DNA from: a virus | DNA length: 36,463 nt | IMG/VR virus record: IMGVR_UViG_3300046411_000396 | Location: 1-36,463 of that record | Direction: 5' to 3' (one strand) | Shown: positions 13,614-20,746 of the stretch, one piece after another | Numbering within the stretch: position 1 is the stretch's first letter | How the letters are laid out: every line of letters starts with the position of its first letter | Notes under the pieces: model-generated | What the model saw: the letters and a program-made list of their open reading frames with translations, nothing else | Databases searched by the model: none | What the model was told of the DNA's origin: nothing | Position numbers and translations under genes: made by a program

Positions 13614-16103
13614 TTATTTTTTTTTAAAATTTCTACCAAAATCGTGAATTTTACTTCGGTTAGCCATTTCTTGTTTAGCAAGGGAAGTTGCAGCACGTAA
13701 TTCCGCAAGCTCTTCATTCTGTTCAAGCTTTTCATCCTTGTTTTGTTGGTTCATAAAAGCTTTCATTCGGTCAAGATTAATTTTTTCTTGAGATTGTTGT
13801 GCTTTTGTGAAGTCATCTTGCGCTCTGATGTCTAATTCTCTAGCTTTTAACTTAGCAATAGGGTCATTTCCGTATTCACCCATTAATTCAGCCTCTTCTT
13901 TAGCAAAATCTTCAAACATTTCTGCAATTAGAACTGCTTTTCTAGACTCTATTTGCATATTTAGCGTCATCATCTGCTGTTGCATCTGTGGATCTTGCGC
14001 TAAAGCAGGATTTGCTTGAATTTGTTGCTGCATTTGTTGCATCATTAAGATTTGATCTTTGAATTCTACCTCAACTTGCTCTAATGCCATCAAACTTATG
14101 TGTTCAAAAATGTTTTTTTGCATAGAAGCAGTTACCATTGGGTTTCCTCTAGCCATTGAAGACGACATAAAATTTAAATGAGCAGTAATGTGAGCTCTAT
14201 GGTCTTGTCCTTTAAACGCCTGGAACGGTTGACCACCTAAAGCTTGAATAGCTTCAATAGATGGATCCATTGGCATTGGTTTTGGAACTGGTTTTAAAAC
14301 CATATCAATATTTTTTACACCTAAAGCTTCGTACATAGCACGATACGCATTATACAAATTATGCATCTGCGGATTTGATTGTGCTAATTGTAATTCAGCT
14401 TGAGCGATTGATATTCTTTGCGTTTGAGAAAATATGTTTGGATCTGCAACAGGTAAAATATCTACCCTGTCATCAAAATCTTGTTGTTTAATAAATCTTT
14501 GACCACCAACAACATCATAAGGATATTCATTTGGAAGATATAATTTAAATACTCGAGCAAGCATTTTGAACTCTTGTTTAAGACTCACATAAATTCTTTT
14601 GTGAATCGCAGACATAGTTCTGCTTCCTCGTTCCAACAAAGCTACTGTCGTTCCCACTGCTGCTTGTTGATTCCCGTCACCTACTTGAAGGTCAGCGATC
14701 GAGGCAAATCTTTGCCCGGCTGAAACAACGACACCCATAAGCTGTAACAAAGTTTGTGAAGGCTCTTTAAACGGTAATGCCATAAATGCATCTTTAATAT
14801 TTCCGCCTGGAGCATCCACATCTCTAAATTCACCTGGAGTAATAGATTGCGCGTCATCTCTAATTCTGATGCCGCGCATCTTAAATCCTGCTGGCAAATT
14901 GGAGAGGGTACCAGCATCTAGTAAAGATCTTAATGCAGCTGTTGCTGTTCTTGATAATCCACCAATCATGTGGATTAAACCAAAACCATAAAAACCTAAA
15001 CCAGGTAAAAATTTAAAATGTACAAAGTAAGAAATTTTCTTTTTCTTAGGATCGTTAATTTCATAGTTTCTTCTAATAGATAAAACTTCACGCGAACCTT
15101 CTTCGATAGTTACAATGTAAGGTAGTTTAATTCCTGTAGGTTGACCATCTTGTCCTCGGTCCTCGAACCCTTCTAAATCTAAATCGACATGGAATTCTAA
15201 AATATTGTAAACGTCTTCATCTTTAGTTTTTTGTATACCTTCAAGCTCTCTTTCTTTTCTCTCTAAATCAGATTCAATATCTGCAGGAGCTCCAAGGTCC
15301 ACGTCTCTATAAAAACCATTCACTTGTTGTTTTCTTAAATCATTCTCTTTGGTTTTGATCACATGGATCACGGCCGTTGCATCTTCTAAAGATGTTGCAG
15401 AGTATGGCACGACCAAATCTTCCGCAGGTACAAATTTAGAAACTGCCCTGCCTAAAAGATCGTCATAGTAAACTTTCTTAAAGGCAGATCCAGCAAGAGG
15501 TAGATAAAATAACAATTGATCAAACTCAGGTTCGTATTCCTTCATCTGGTCCATCAACTGCCAATTCATAAAATCTTTTACTCTAGTCGATTGCATTTCT
15601 TTTTCAGGAGATGGTGCACCCATGATCTGAGTTCTAATTGGTCCATCTGCTGGCAATAATTCTTTGTAAGCTAATGCTTGAAACTGTGTGACTGCTTCTG
15701 CAAGAACGGGGTGAGTTGCACCTGCAGCTCCAGAGAACGGTTCTGTTTTATCTTCGTATTTAAATCCTAAAAGATCTAAACCAGTTATGTAAGTGTGTTC
15801 CCATTCTTTACGAGACTCTTTGTAGTCCATGTAGTTTTGATTTAATTCTGAACCTAGAGGACCTAATATTTCCTCTGGTAATAACTCGGCTAAATTGTCA
15901 AAGTGGTTTTCACTTTGTGCTTGGTTAAATGCTCCAGGTTCAAAATCAATCTCTACACCGCCATCTTCAGTGGGAGTAATTTCTGCGTCACCAGGGTTTG
16001 GTAATGATTCGTTAATTTCTTCTTGGACCTCAACTTGTTCCTCGGGCCCTGCTATTTCAACCGTTTTTCTTATTTCGGTTAATGCTTTGTCTATGTCTGC
16101 CAT
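13614..16103 (-). CDS. Portal protein (P22/podovirus type)
   Basis: 829 aa. It forms the dodecameric DNA channel at one vertex. Features: acidic N terminus; KEWEHTYITGLDLLGFKYED; a wing region (TEPFSGAAGATHPVLAEAVT; AYKELLPADGPIRTQIMG); a middle with YVPAEDLVVPYSA-type VVPYSATSLEDATAVIH; the clip/stem region GRAVSKFVP, FLPGLGFYGFGLIHMIGG; and a C-terminal Gln/Met-rich coiled coil (LMMQQMQQQIQ) likely to form a barrel as in P22 portals. The length is large, in keeping with that P22-like class. The gene follows terL by one small gene and its start overlaps that gene by 47 bases. Confidence 0.92.
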   Translation of the reverse strand: MADIDKALTEIRKTVEIAGPEEQVEVQEEINESLPNPGDAEITPTEDGGVEIDFEPGAFNQAQSENHFDNLAELLPEEILGPLGSELNQNYMDYKESRKEWEHTYITGLDLLGFKYEDKTEPFSGAAGATHPVLAEAVTQFQALAYKELLPADGPIRTQIMGAPSPEKEMQSTRVKDFMNWQLMDQMKEYEPEFDQLLFYLPLAGSAFKKVYYDDLLGRAVSKFVPAEDLVVPYSATSLEDATAVIHVIKTKENDLRKQQVNGFYRDVDLGAPADIESDLERKERELEGIQKTKDEDVYNILEFHVDLDLEGFEDRGQDGQPTGIKLPYIVTIEEGSREVLSIRRNYEINDPKKKKISYFVHFKFLPGLGFYGFGLIHMIGGLSRTATAALRSLLDAGTLSNLPAGFKMRGIRIRDDAQSITPGEFRDVDAPGGNIKDAFMALPFKEPSQTLLQLMGVVVSAGQRFASIADLQVGDGNQQAAVGTTVALLERGSRTMSAIHKRIYVSLKQEFKMLARVFKLYLPNEYPYDVVGGQRFIKQQDFDDRVDILPVADPNIFSQTQRISIAQAELQLAQSNPQMHNLYNAYRAMYEALGVKNIDMVLKPVPKPMPMDPSIEAIQALGGQPFQAFKGQDHRAHITAHLNFMSSSMARGNPMVTASMQKNIFEHISLMALEQVEVEFKDQILMMQQMQQQIQANPALAQDPQMQQQMMTLNMQIESRKAVLIAEMFEDFAKEEAELMGEYGNDPIAKLKARELDIRAQDDFTKAQQSQEKINLDRMKAFMNQQNKDEKLEQNEELAELRAATSLAKQEMANRSKIHDFGRNFKKK

Positions 16104-16269
16104 TTATTTTCTCCAATTTATCTTGTTTATATGCTTTTGATTCATTAATCAAGCCTTGTGGATCAGGGCCACTTAATGGTGGGATTTGATCTCGTTTTAC
16201 ATGTTTCATGTTTTTAACAAGAGTAGGGTTTTTTACATACTTACTAGGGTGTTTAAATACGAACGTCAT
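16057..16269 (-). CDS. Small terminase-portal linker protein, unknown
   Basis: 70 aa, MTFVFKHPSKYVKNPTLVKN, with VKRDQIPPLSGPDPQGLI and a basic C terminus. The IPPLSGPDPQGL motif recurs in small marine phage proteins between terL and portal. The ATG overlaps the terL stop (TAATGA) and the 3-prime end overlaps the portal start by 47 bases. No function is known to me; the fixed position suggests a link with packaging. Confidence 0.72.
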   Translation of the reverse strand: MTFVFKHPSKYVKNPTLVKNMKHVKRDQIPPLSGPDPQGLINESKAYKQDKLEKINGRHRQSINRNKKNG

Positions 16270-17744
16270 TACCAGTAAAATTTCTTTTTTCTTTTGGGTT
16301 GGTCTTCTTCTTGATAATCTTCAGGGTGATCTATAAATCCGCCTTGTCTGTATCTTAACAGAGCCTGTGTTGTGCTGTCAACTAAATCGTCATGATCACC
16401 ATAAGGAAACGCTGCACACTCTTCAACAAGCTCTTGTGCAAACTCTTGATCGAGAGGCGCCCAAATTTGTCCGGCTTCAAAAAGTGGAGAGACTGCATTA
16501 ACTCTTGCAACTTTATCTTGACCTTTACTTGGTGTAAAATTCATTGCAGGAATTCCCATGTTACGTAACTCATACATCAAAGGTAGTCCTGATGCTTTTG
16601 CTTCAATAATGACTGTCTCAGGATTCCAATATTTATATTGTTCCAGTGCAACACGACGTAACTCTGGAAACTCTAAACGTTCTTTATAAGAATCTAATAA
16701 TATTAATTGACGAGGCGAGTCTTCATTAGGACGAAAAACTCCCCAGGTAGTAATAGCAGAGTAGTCTGCAGTTTCTTTTTTAAGATACGCTGTATCATAA
16801 CTTTGAATTGTGTGTTCGATGTGAGGCATATGTTTAGATTCCCAATTTTTCCACCACTCCCTTTTAATGAGAGCTCCTTCTTCTGAAGTTGGGTTCTGCA
16901 TATACTGAGCGTTCCACTTTGCAACACCCGCAGATGCTTTAACAGAATTTAAATCTTCTAACTTCCAATACTCTGGCCACACAGGTTCACCTGAAGGTAA
17001 GATTGCAGGGAACTCTACGACTTCCCATTGATCCGCGTTCTCGTTGCTTTGTGCGTTTAACAATCTTTGTGTTAAATCTTTTGTAGACCATCTTGTCATA
17101 ACCAAAACAATACGACCTCCTGGTTGAAGACGTTGTCTCGGTCCACTAGTATACCACTCCCATGCATTATCAAATGCCGAAGGTGAGTTTACATCTTGCT
17201 CTGAATGTGGATCATCAATGATGAGTAGATCAGCACCTCTACCGGTTACCGCACCTTGGACACCAACTGCAAAGTATTCGCCGCCATCAGATGTATTCCA
17301 ACGTCCTGCAGCTTTACTATCTTCCTGGAGTCTTGTTTTAAAAATTTGTTGATACTCTTCTGAGTCAATTAAATGTTTTGCTTTACGACCAAAGTTTACT
17401 GCAAGCTCCGCTGTGTGAGTTGCTTGAATTATTTTTAGTTTAGGATTCTGCCCGATCATCCAAGCAGGAAGAAAGAACGACGCAAATTCAGATTTAGTAT
17501 GCCTAGGCGGCATGTTTATAATTAGACGGGTCAAATCTCCAGTTGCCAATCTATTAAATTTATCTGAGATTTCTTTGTGATGGGACCCCTCTATAAAATC
17601 TGGCCACATCCTTTTTACAAAAGATAAAAAATTAGTTTTAACTTGCTTAAGTTCTTTTCTTTGATGTCGTTGTATAATCTGTATCTTGAGCTTCCTTCGC
17701 TCAATCGGATCTTCTATTTTATTAATATCTTCAACAGTTAGCAT
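16269..17744 (-). CDS. terL: Terminase large subunit
   Basis: 491 aa from ATG 17744. It is the packaging ATPase and nuclease that translocates DNA through the portal. Motifs: Walker A-like MPPRHTKS near residues 78-85, Walker B LLIIDDP near 173-179, coupling-type MTRWS (about 217), and nuclease acidic residues in QSYDTA (about 314-319), VIIEAKASG (about 378-386) and GDHDDLVDS (about 449-457). The frame also opens at a GTG at 17777, but the -10 of a promoter lies at 17769-17774 inside that extension, so the ATG at 17744 is preferred. The small subunit is not adjacent: it is 3.7 kb away on the other strand. Confidence 0.93.
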   Translation of the reverse strand: MLTVEDINKIEDPIERRKLKIQIIQRHQRKELKQVKTNFLSFVKRMWPDFIEGSHHKEISDKFNRLATGDLTRLIINMPPRHTKSEFASFFLPAWMIGQNPKLKIIQATHTAELAVNFGRKAKHLIDSEEYQQIFKTRLQEDSKAAGRWNTSDGGEYFAVGVQGAVTGRGADLLIIDDPHSEQDVNSPSAFDNAWEWYTSGPRQRLQPGGRIVLVMTRWSTKDLTQRLLNAQSNENADQWEVVEFPAILPSGEPVWPEYWKLEDLNSVKASAGVAKWNAQYMQNPTSEEGALIKREWWKNWESKHMPHIEHTIQSYDTAYLKKETADYSAITTWGVFRPNEDSPRQLILLDSYKERLEFPELRRVALEQYKYWNPETVIIEAKASGLPLMYELRNMGIPAMNFTPSKGQDKVARVNAVSPLFEAGQIWAPLDQEFAQELVEECAAFPYGDHDDLVDSTTQALLRYRQGGFIDHPEDYQEEDQPKRKKKFYW

Positions 17745-17768
17745 ATATTTCAATATGGGTGGTAAACT

Positions 17769-17796
17769 ATTATACACGATTAACTATCCAAATCAA
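17769..17796 (-). promoter_or_regulatory. Sigma70-type promoter for the terL-portal operon
   Basis: On the minus strand TTGATT and TATAAT are separated by 16 bases. Transcription would begin about 18 bases before the terL ATG (17744). The surrounding gap 17745-18004 (260 bp) contains no gene but holds an inverted repeat ACCCCT/AGGGGT (17818-17838), element R1 and a hairpin. Confidence 0.5.
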
Positions 17797-17896
17797 ACTA
17801 TATAGGGTAGGTCTGGGACCCCTATAATTTTAAGGGGTATTCGCGTAAACATAAACAATTCGAATTTGGATATAGTTCCTTTAGGGTCCCCTCTTA

Positions 17897-17925
17897 GGGT
17901 GGGTCCCGCCCACATGCTCTTCTCT
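17897..17925 (+). repeat. Palindromic GC-rich element, copy R1
   Basis: GGGTGGGTCCCGCCCAC followed by ATGCTCTTCTCT. The first part folds as GTGGGT-CCC-GCCCAC (one G-U pair in plus-strand RNA). It stands out from the AT-rich surroundings. First of five copies, all in one orientation and all in intergenic DNA. Confidence 0.9.
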
Positions 17926-17963
17926 ATGAGCTATGCAGTTTGTGCATAGGATAATGTAGGATA

Positions 17964-17986
17964 GGCCATGCAAAAACTGCATGGCC
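17964..17986 (-). terminator. Hairpin downstream of the 132-aa gene
   Basis: 9-bp stem GGCCATGCA/TGCATGGCC with a 5-base loop, 18 bases beyond the stop of the 132-aa minus-strand gene. There is no U-run after it in either direction, so it could be an inefficient terminator or an mRNA end element. R1 follows about 40 bases further on. Confidence 0.4.
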
Positions 17987-18004
17987 ATTCTTCCTTAACG
18001 AAGT

Positions 18005-18403
18005 CTATTTATTATTCTCCTCTGTTAATTTGTAATCAATATCATTAGCCAAGTTCTTTGCTATGTTGACAATGTATTTGTGTCTGGTGCTCACACTACC
18101 ATTAGTTTCCAAACCAATGTGTTGTTTCAATTGATGTCTAACCTCGGACACCGTACATTCCTTGCCACCTTTTTTCATAAAGGGTTCGCCATGAACTGTG
18201 TCAGCAAATTGCATTCTGAAAATAATTTCTTCAATATTATCTTCAGTGATTTCGTTTTGATGAACATACATCAATAACCAACCCATACTTTCAGCAGTTT
18301 GTCTTACTGCATCTTTATCGGCTTGATCCCAGTGAGGCATACCAAAATCTTTTGCTTCTCTATCAAAATGTCCGATTTTGTAAAAGTTCATATTATAAGT
18401 CAT
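18005..18403 (-). CDS. Hypothetical protein, 132 aa
   Basis: MTYNMNFYKIGHFDREAKDF, with a helical C-terminal half (EIIFRMQFADTVHG; KYIVNIAKNLANDIDYK). No domain recognised. It shares a one-base overlap (TAATG-type) with the 77-aa gene upstream and probably forms an operon with it. A hairpin and element R1 follow the stop. Function unknown; the region is between packaging genes and the early region, so a regulatory or host-interaction role is possible but not supported by sequence. Confidence 0.75.
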   Translation of the reverse strand: MTYNMNFYKIGHFDREAKDFGMPHWDQADKDAVRQTAESMGWLLMYVHQNEITEDNIEEIIFRMQFADTVHGEPFMKKGGKECTVSEVRHQLKQHIGLETNGSVSTRHKYIVNIAKNLANDIDYKLTEENNK

Positions 18404-18636
18404 TACGCTTCCTCCTTTTTATTTTGCTTTTCATAAAATTTATTAAAAGCTTTTTCAGCAACTCTTGGAAAAAGTTCTTCTGCAAGTTTTTGCCCAAAAT
18501 CTCTTTCCTCTTTGTCACCGTGATCAATTAAGAAAGCCCAAATTTCATTTGTTGGGCCAGCCCATCTTTTTTTAAACTCTTCCAATGTGAAATCTTTTTC
18601 ACCAAAGTATGAGTCTAATTTAATTGTTTTAGTCAT
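18403..18636 (-). CDS. Hypothetical protein, 77 aa
   Basis: MTKTIKLDSYFGEKDFTLEE, then FKKRWAGPTNEIWAFLIDH and a C-terminal helix rich in Lys/Glu. No domain recognised. The leader AACGAAAGGAATACA directly before the ATG is nearly identical to leaders at 19439 and 19692, a shared strong ribosome binding region. A TATAGGATA box sits upstream near 18680, within a gap that also holds R2. It is co-transcribed with the 132-aa gene. Confidence 0.78.
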   Translation of the reverse strand: MTKTIKLDSYFGEKDFTLEEFKKRWAGPTNEIWAFLIDHGDKEERDFGQKLAEELFPRVAEKAFNKFYEKQNKKEEA

Positions 18637-18765
18637 TGTATTCCTTTCGTTAAGTTAATAATGAGAGTCTATTTTATTTATCCTATAATGTCCAACACTA
18701 AATTAAAGTTATCCACATTTTTTTTAAAGTGTGTCTTTTATGCAACACATTTTTTTCTTTTTTTA

Positions 18766-18794
18766 GGGTGGGCCCCGCCCACATGCTCTTCTCT
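18766..18794 (+). repeat. Palindromic GC-rich element, copy R2
   Basis: GGGTGGGCCCCGCCCAC followed by ATGCTCTTCTCT. Here the stem is the perfect GTGGGC-CCC-GCCCAC. It follows a T-run (TTTTTTCTTTTTTTA) and lies 12 bases from the hairpin at 18806-18836. Confidence 0.9.
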
Positions 18795-18805
18795 ATTTTT
18801 TCTAG

Positions 18806-18836
18806 TGTGGCGCGAGTGTGTTAATCTCGCGCCACA
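18806..18836 (-). terminator. 11-bp hairpin after the 198-aa gene
   Basis: Perfect stem TGTGGCGCGAG/CTCGCGCCACA with a 9-base loop, 6 bases after the 198-aa gene stop on the minus strand. No strong U-run follows on either strand. The stem is GC-rich and probably stops or stabilises the mRNA; exact activity cannot be told. Confidence 0.5.
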
Positions 18837-18842
18837 AGTTAT

Positions 18843-19439
18843 TTATTTACTCGGTAAAGCTAACAGTGATTTAGGTAAATCTAATTGAATGTTAGCTGTT
18901 GCCATTTCTCTTTGCAACTCAACCAATGTTGGTTGAATGTGACTGCCTGTATAAAGTATATTCAAACACTTTTTCTTTTTGCTTTCTAGTGCATGATATA
19001 ATTTATGTTGAGCTCTAGCGTGGACTTCTGCTTCTTCATAACAAGCTTTTTTAATTTTCTTTGTTATGTAATCAACAGGATCATTATCATCATGAATATC
19101 AATACTAATTCTATTCATATCCCATTTATTCCGCTTTATTGTATTATTAAAAATCTCAGTGATTTTATCTGCGATTACTTGAGCGTCAACTCTGAGATCA
19201 TGTTCCATAGAAGATTTTTTACTTTGGAAATCTCTCAACGCTTTTTCTTTTTTTGCCATTTCTTTAATTAGAGTAGGCAAGTTTTTATTTATTACAGTCG
19301 CAAATTTATCACCGACCTCTTCAACTTTATCTTGTGCCTGTTGTGATATTTCACGCTCTACTTTATTTGACGCAAGACTAAACTCATCTCTTACAAAGTC
19401 TTTGTAATGGTCAACGTGGTCTTTTCTTAATGGTTGCAT
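18843..19439 (-). CDS. Coiled-coil hypothetical protein, 198 aa
   Basis: Helical and charged (YKDFVRDEFSLASNKVEREI; KVEEVGDKFATVINKNL; KEKALRDFQSKKSSMEHDL), with a more ordered C-terminal half (DMNRISIDIHDDNDPVDYIT; TLVELQREMATANIQLDLP). No family recognised. It has a single-gene transcription unit: promoters at 19477-19504 and 19579-19607 and a hairpin at 18806-18836, with a GAAAGGAATACAG leader. The separate, strong regulation suggests an early or well-expressed protein. Confidence 0.78.
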   Translation of the reverse strand: MQPLRKDHVDHYKDFVRDEFSLASNKVEREISQQAQDKVEEVGDKFATVINKNLPTLIKEMAKKEKALRDFQSKKSSMEHDLRVDAQVIADKITEIFNNTIKRNKWDMNRISIDIHDDNDPVDYITKKIKKACYEEAEVHARAQHKLYHALESKKKKCLNILYTGSHIQPTLVELQREMATANIQLDLPKSLLALPSK

Positions 19440-19476
19440 AACTGTATTCCTTTCTATTTGTTAAGTTATAAATATT

Positions 19477-19504
19477 CTTATAGGTTATTATAGGATATAG
19501 TCAA
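19477..19504 (-). promoter_or_regulatory. Promoter with ATATCCTATA box for the 198-aa gene
   Basis: TTGACT and TATAAG separated by 16 bases on the minus strand. The spacer carries ATATCCTATAA, a box that recurs in other promoters of this window. It gives a leader of about 30 bases with the AAAGGA ribosome binding site. Confidence 0.6.
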
Positions 19505-19539
19505 CCCCTAAAAAACATTTATTTTTATTTTTTTTATAT

Positions 19540-19568
19540 GGGTGGGCCCCGCCCACATGCTCTTCTCT
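19540..19568 (+). repeat. Palindromic GC-rich element, copy R3
   Basis: GGGTGGGCCCCGCCCAC followed by ATGCTCTTCTCT, same form as R2. It lies after a T-rich stretch, between the two minus-strand promoters of the 198-aa gene, so a transcript from the outer promoter would carry it in its leader. Confidence 0.9.
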
Positions 19569-19578
19569 GCGGCGGAAT

Positions 19579-19607
19579 ATTATATAGGAATTTATAGGAT
19601 ATGTCAA
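19579..19607 (-). promoter_or_regulatory. Perfect-consensus sigma70 promoter (minus strand)
   Basis: TTGACA and TATAAT with a 17-base spacer, an exact match to the bacterial consensus. The spacer starts with TATCCTATA. Transcription would run left through element R3 and the inner promoter into the 198-aa gene. It forms a divergent pair with the plus-strand promoter at 19641-19669. Confidence 0.8.
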
Positions 19608-19640
19608 GAAAAAAATTTTATTTATTTTGAGCTGCTGGCC

Positions 19641-19669
19641 TTGCATCTTATGCCATAATATCCTATATT
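19641..19669 (+). promoter_or_regulatory. Promoter for the 55-aa and gp88-like genes
   Basis: TTGCAT and TATATT with a 17-base spacer on the plus strand. The -10 overlaps an ATATCCTATATT box. Transcription would begin around 19676 near the GAAAGGAATACA leader of the 55-aa gene. Confidence 0.6.
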
Positions 19670-19691
19670 AAATAAACGAAAGGAATACAAA

Positions 19692-19859
19692 ATGCGAAAA
19701 TATAAAGTAACACTAGAAGTTGACAGCAAATGGGTCAAAAATTTTAATTTAAGTTTTGACGCTGACAGCGAACAAGAGGCCGAGGCTCAAGCCTTGACTG
19801 AAGTTAAAATGAATCTAAGCGATTATATTACCGCTTATGCTGACGAGGTTGAAGAATGA
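19692..19859 (+). CDS. Hypothetical protein, 55 aa
   Basis: Too short for standard gene calling. ATG at 19692 after the leader AAACGAAAGGAATACAA, TGA at 19857-19859. It reads MRKYKVTLEVDSKWVKNFNL then a helical acidic second half (SEQEAEAQALTEVKMNL; TAYADEVEE), a small beta-alpha protein. Its stop overlaps the ATG of the gp88-like gene by 4 bases (ATGA), so the two are translationally coupled. Function unknown. Confidence 0.78.
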   Translation: MRKYKVTLEVDSKWVKNFNLSFDADSEQEAEAQALTEVKMNLSDYITAYADEVEE

Positions 19860-20455
19860 ATACTAAAAAAGCATGGGATCTAGTCGGCGGCCTTAGCAAG
19901 CCTGGCAAGATGCCAGGATGGGCAATTGGTATACCTGCTGCCGAGTGTAACACGGGCAGCAAGTTAAGATTAATACCTGACTCGGTCTGTAGTACCTGCT
20001 ACGCTTTAAAAGGCTGCTATGTTTTCAAGGTTGTTCAGGATGCTCAGTATAGGAGGCTGAAGGCTTTGAAAAAAAAGTTATGGGTCTTCGCAATGGTGAC
20101 CTTGATCAACTCTAAAAAATCGGATGTATTTAGATGGCATGACTCAGGCGATGTTCAAGATCTAGAACACCTTCGAAAAATTTTTGAAGTTTGTAGACAG
20201 ACGCCGACTAAGCGCCATTGGATGCCTACCAAAGAGGCCTGGATAAAACCATACCTGAAAGACAAGCCTGCGAACCTGGTGATTAGATTATCTTCAAGTA
20301 TGATTAATCAAGCAGGTATTAAAAGCTGGCCGAACACATCAACTGTAGTTACAAAAAAACCTAGCTGTCCAGCGCCAAAGCAGGGCGGCAAATGTTTAGA
20401 TTGTAGAAAATGCTGGAACCCAAAAATTAAGAATATTAGTTATGGTAAACACTAA
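19856..20455 (+). CDS. Gp88-like cysteine-rich protein
   Basis: 199 aa. Cysteines sit in a spaced set: C31, C45, C48, C54 near the N terminus and C171, C180, C183, C186 near the C terminus. The motif FRWHDSGDVQDLEHLRK (about 92-108) and the RHWMPTKEAW segment match what I recall of mycobacteriophage Gp88 and similar phage proteins, and resemble the radical-SAM-related Gp37/Gp68 group; enzyme activity is not established. The Cys pattern suggests a metal or iron-sulphur centre. The gene is noticeably richer in GC than its neighbours (many GGC and CTG codons), a hint of separate origin. It is co-transcribed with the 55-aa gene. Confidence 0.75.
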   Translation: MNTKKAWDLVGGLSKPGKMPGWAIGIPAAECNTGSKLRLIPDSVCSTCYALKGCYVFKVVQDAQYRRLKALKKKLWVFAMVTLINSKKSDVFRWHDSGDVQDLEHLRKIFEVCRQTPTKRHWMPTKEAWIKPYLKDKPANLVIRLSSSMINQAGIKSWPNTSTVVTKKPSCPAPKQGGKCLDCRKCWNPKIKNISYGKH

Positions 20456-20648
20456 AAAAGAATTCAGGGCTGCTAACGCCTCGAGTGTTAGAAGGATTGA
20501 GAAGACTCAATCAGTAACTGAACAGAGGGCTGGTAGTATTCCACCAGCCCTCAAGCAAGGTCACGGGCGCGCCTATTATACAAACGGCCCGCTAGTAGCA
20601 GGTGCTAGTTCCCTACCTGCAAAGACCTCAAGCAGAAATAAAAAATAA
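20442..20648 (+). CDS. Possible small ORF with embedded hairpins
   Basis: 68 codons on the plus strand, overlapping the gp88-like gene by 14 bases and stopping right at the edge of element R4. No ribosome binding site is evident. It holds two inverted repeats: GAGGGCTGGT/ACCAGCCCTC (20525-20552) and GCAGGT/ACCTGC (20598-20620). The translation (MVNTKKEFRAANASSVRRIE, then KTQSVTEQRAGSIPPALKQ) reads like a small basic protein, but the DNA could equally be a non-coding structured region. Low certainty. Confidence 0.35.
   Translation: MVNTKKEFRAANASSVRRIEKTQSVTEQRAGSIPPALKQGHGRAYYTNGPLVAGASSLPAKTSSRNKK
20525..20552 (+). other. 10-bp inverted repeat
   Basis: GAGGGCTGGT and ACCAGCCCTC separated by 8 bases, an uninterrupted 10-bp stem. 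On the plus strand it lies about 70 bases after the gp88-like stop. No U-run follows, so it is not a standard terminator. Confidence 0.6.
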
Positions 20649-20669
20649 GGGTGGGTCCCGCCCACAAGC
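20649..20669 (+). repeat. Palindromic GC-rich element, copy R4 (core only)
   Basis: GGGTGGGTCCCGCCCAC plus AAGC; the CTCTTCTCT tail is replaced by unrelated sequence. It starts right after the last codon of the small ORF ending at 20648 and is followed by GC-rich CCACAGG repeats and the parS-like site. Confidence 0.85.
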
Positions 20670-20719
20670 ACGCACCACAGTCCGCAAGCCGAGGCCACAG
20701 GCCACAGGTCGCAGGCGCA

Positions 20720-20735
20720 TGTTTCACGTGAAACA
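20720..20735. other. parS-like site, exact bacterial consensus
   Basis: TGTTTCACGTGAAACA, a perfect 16-bp palindrome identical to the ParB-binding centromere site of bacterial chromosomes (the consensus TGTTNCACGTGAAACA). It sits in non-coding DNA, 50 bases after R4 and 11 bases before R5. No parA or parB gene is seen in the window. Recruitment of the host ParB is inferred. Confidence 0.85.
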
Positions 20736-20746
20736 AAAAATAAAAA

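Noticed and set aside
16269-17777. GTG start for terL at 17777
   Set aside because: The -10 of a plausible promoter would lie within the first codons, and the ATG at 17744 leaves a normal short leader; kept as a less likely alternative.
18766-18794. R elements as intrinsic terminators
   Set aside because: The stem is not followed by a T-run on either strand: on the plus strand it is followed by ATGCTCTTCTCT and on the minus strand by A-rich sequence at the copies preceded by T-runs.
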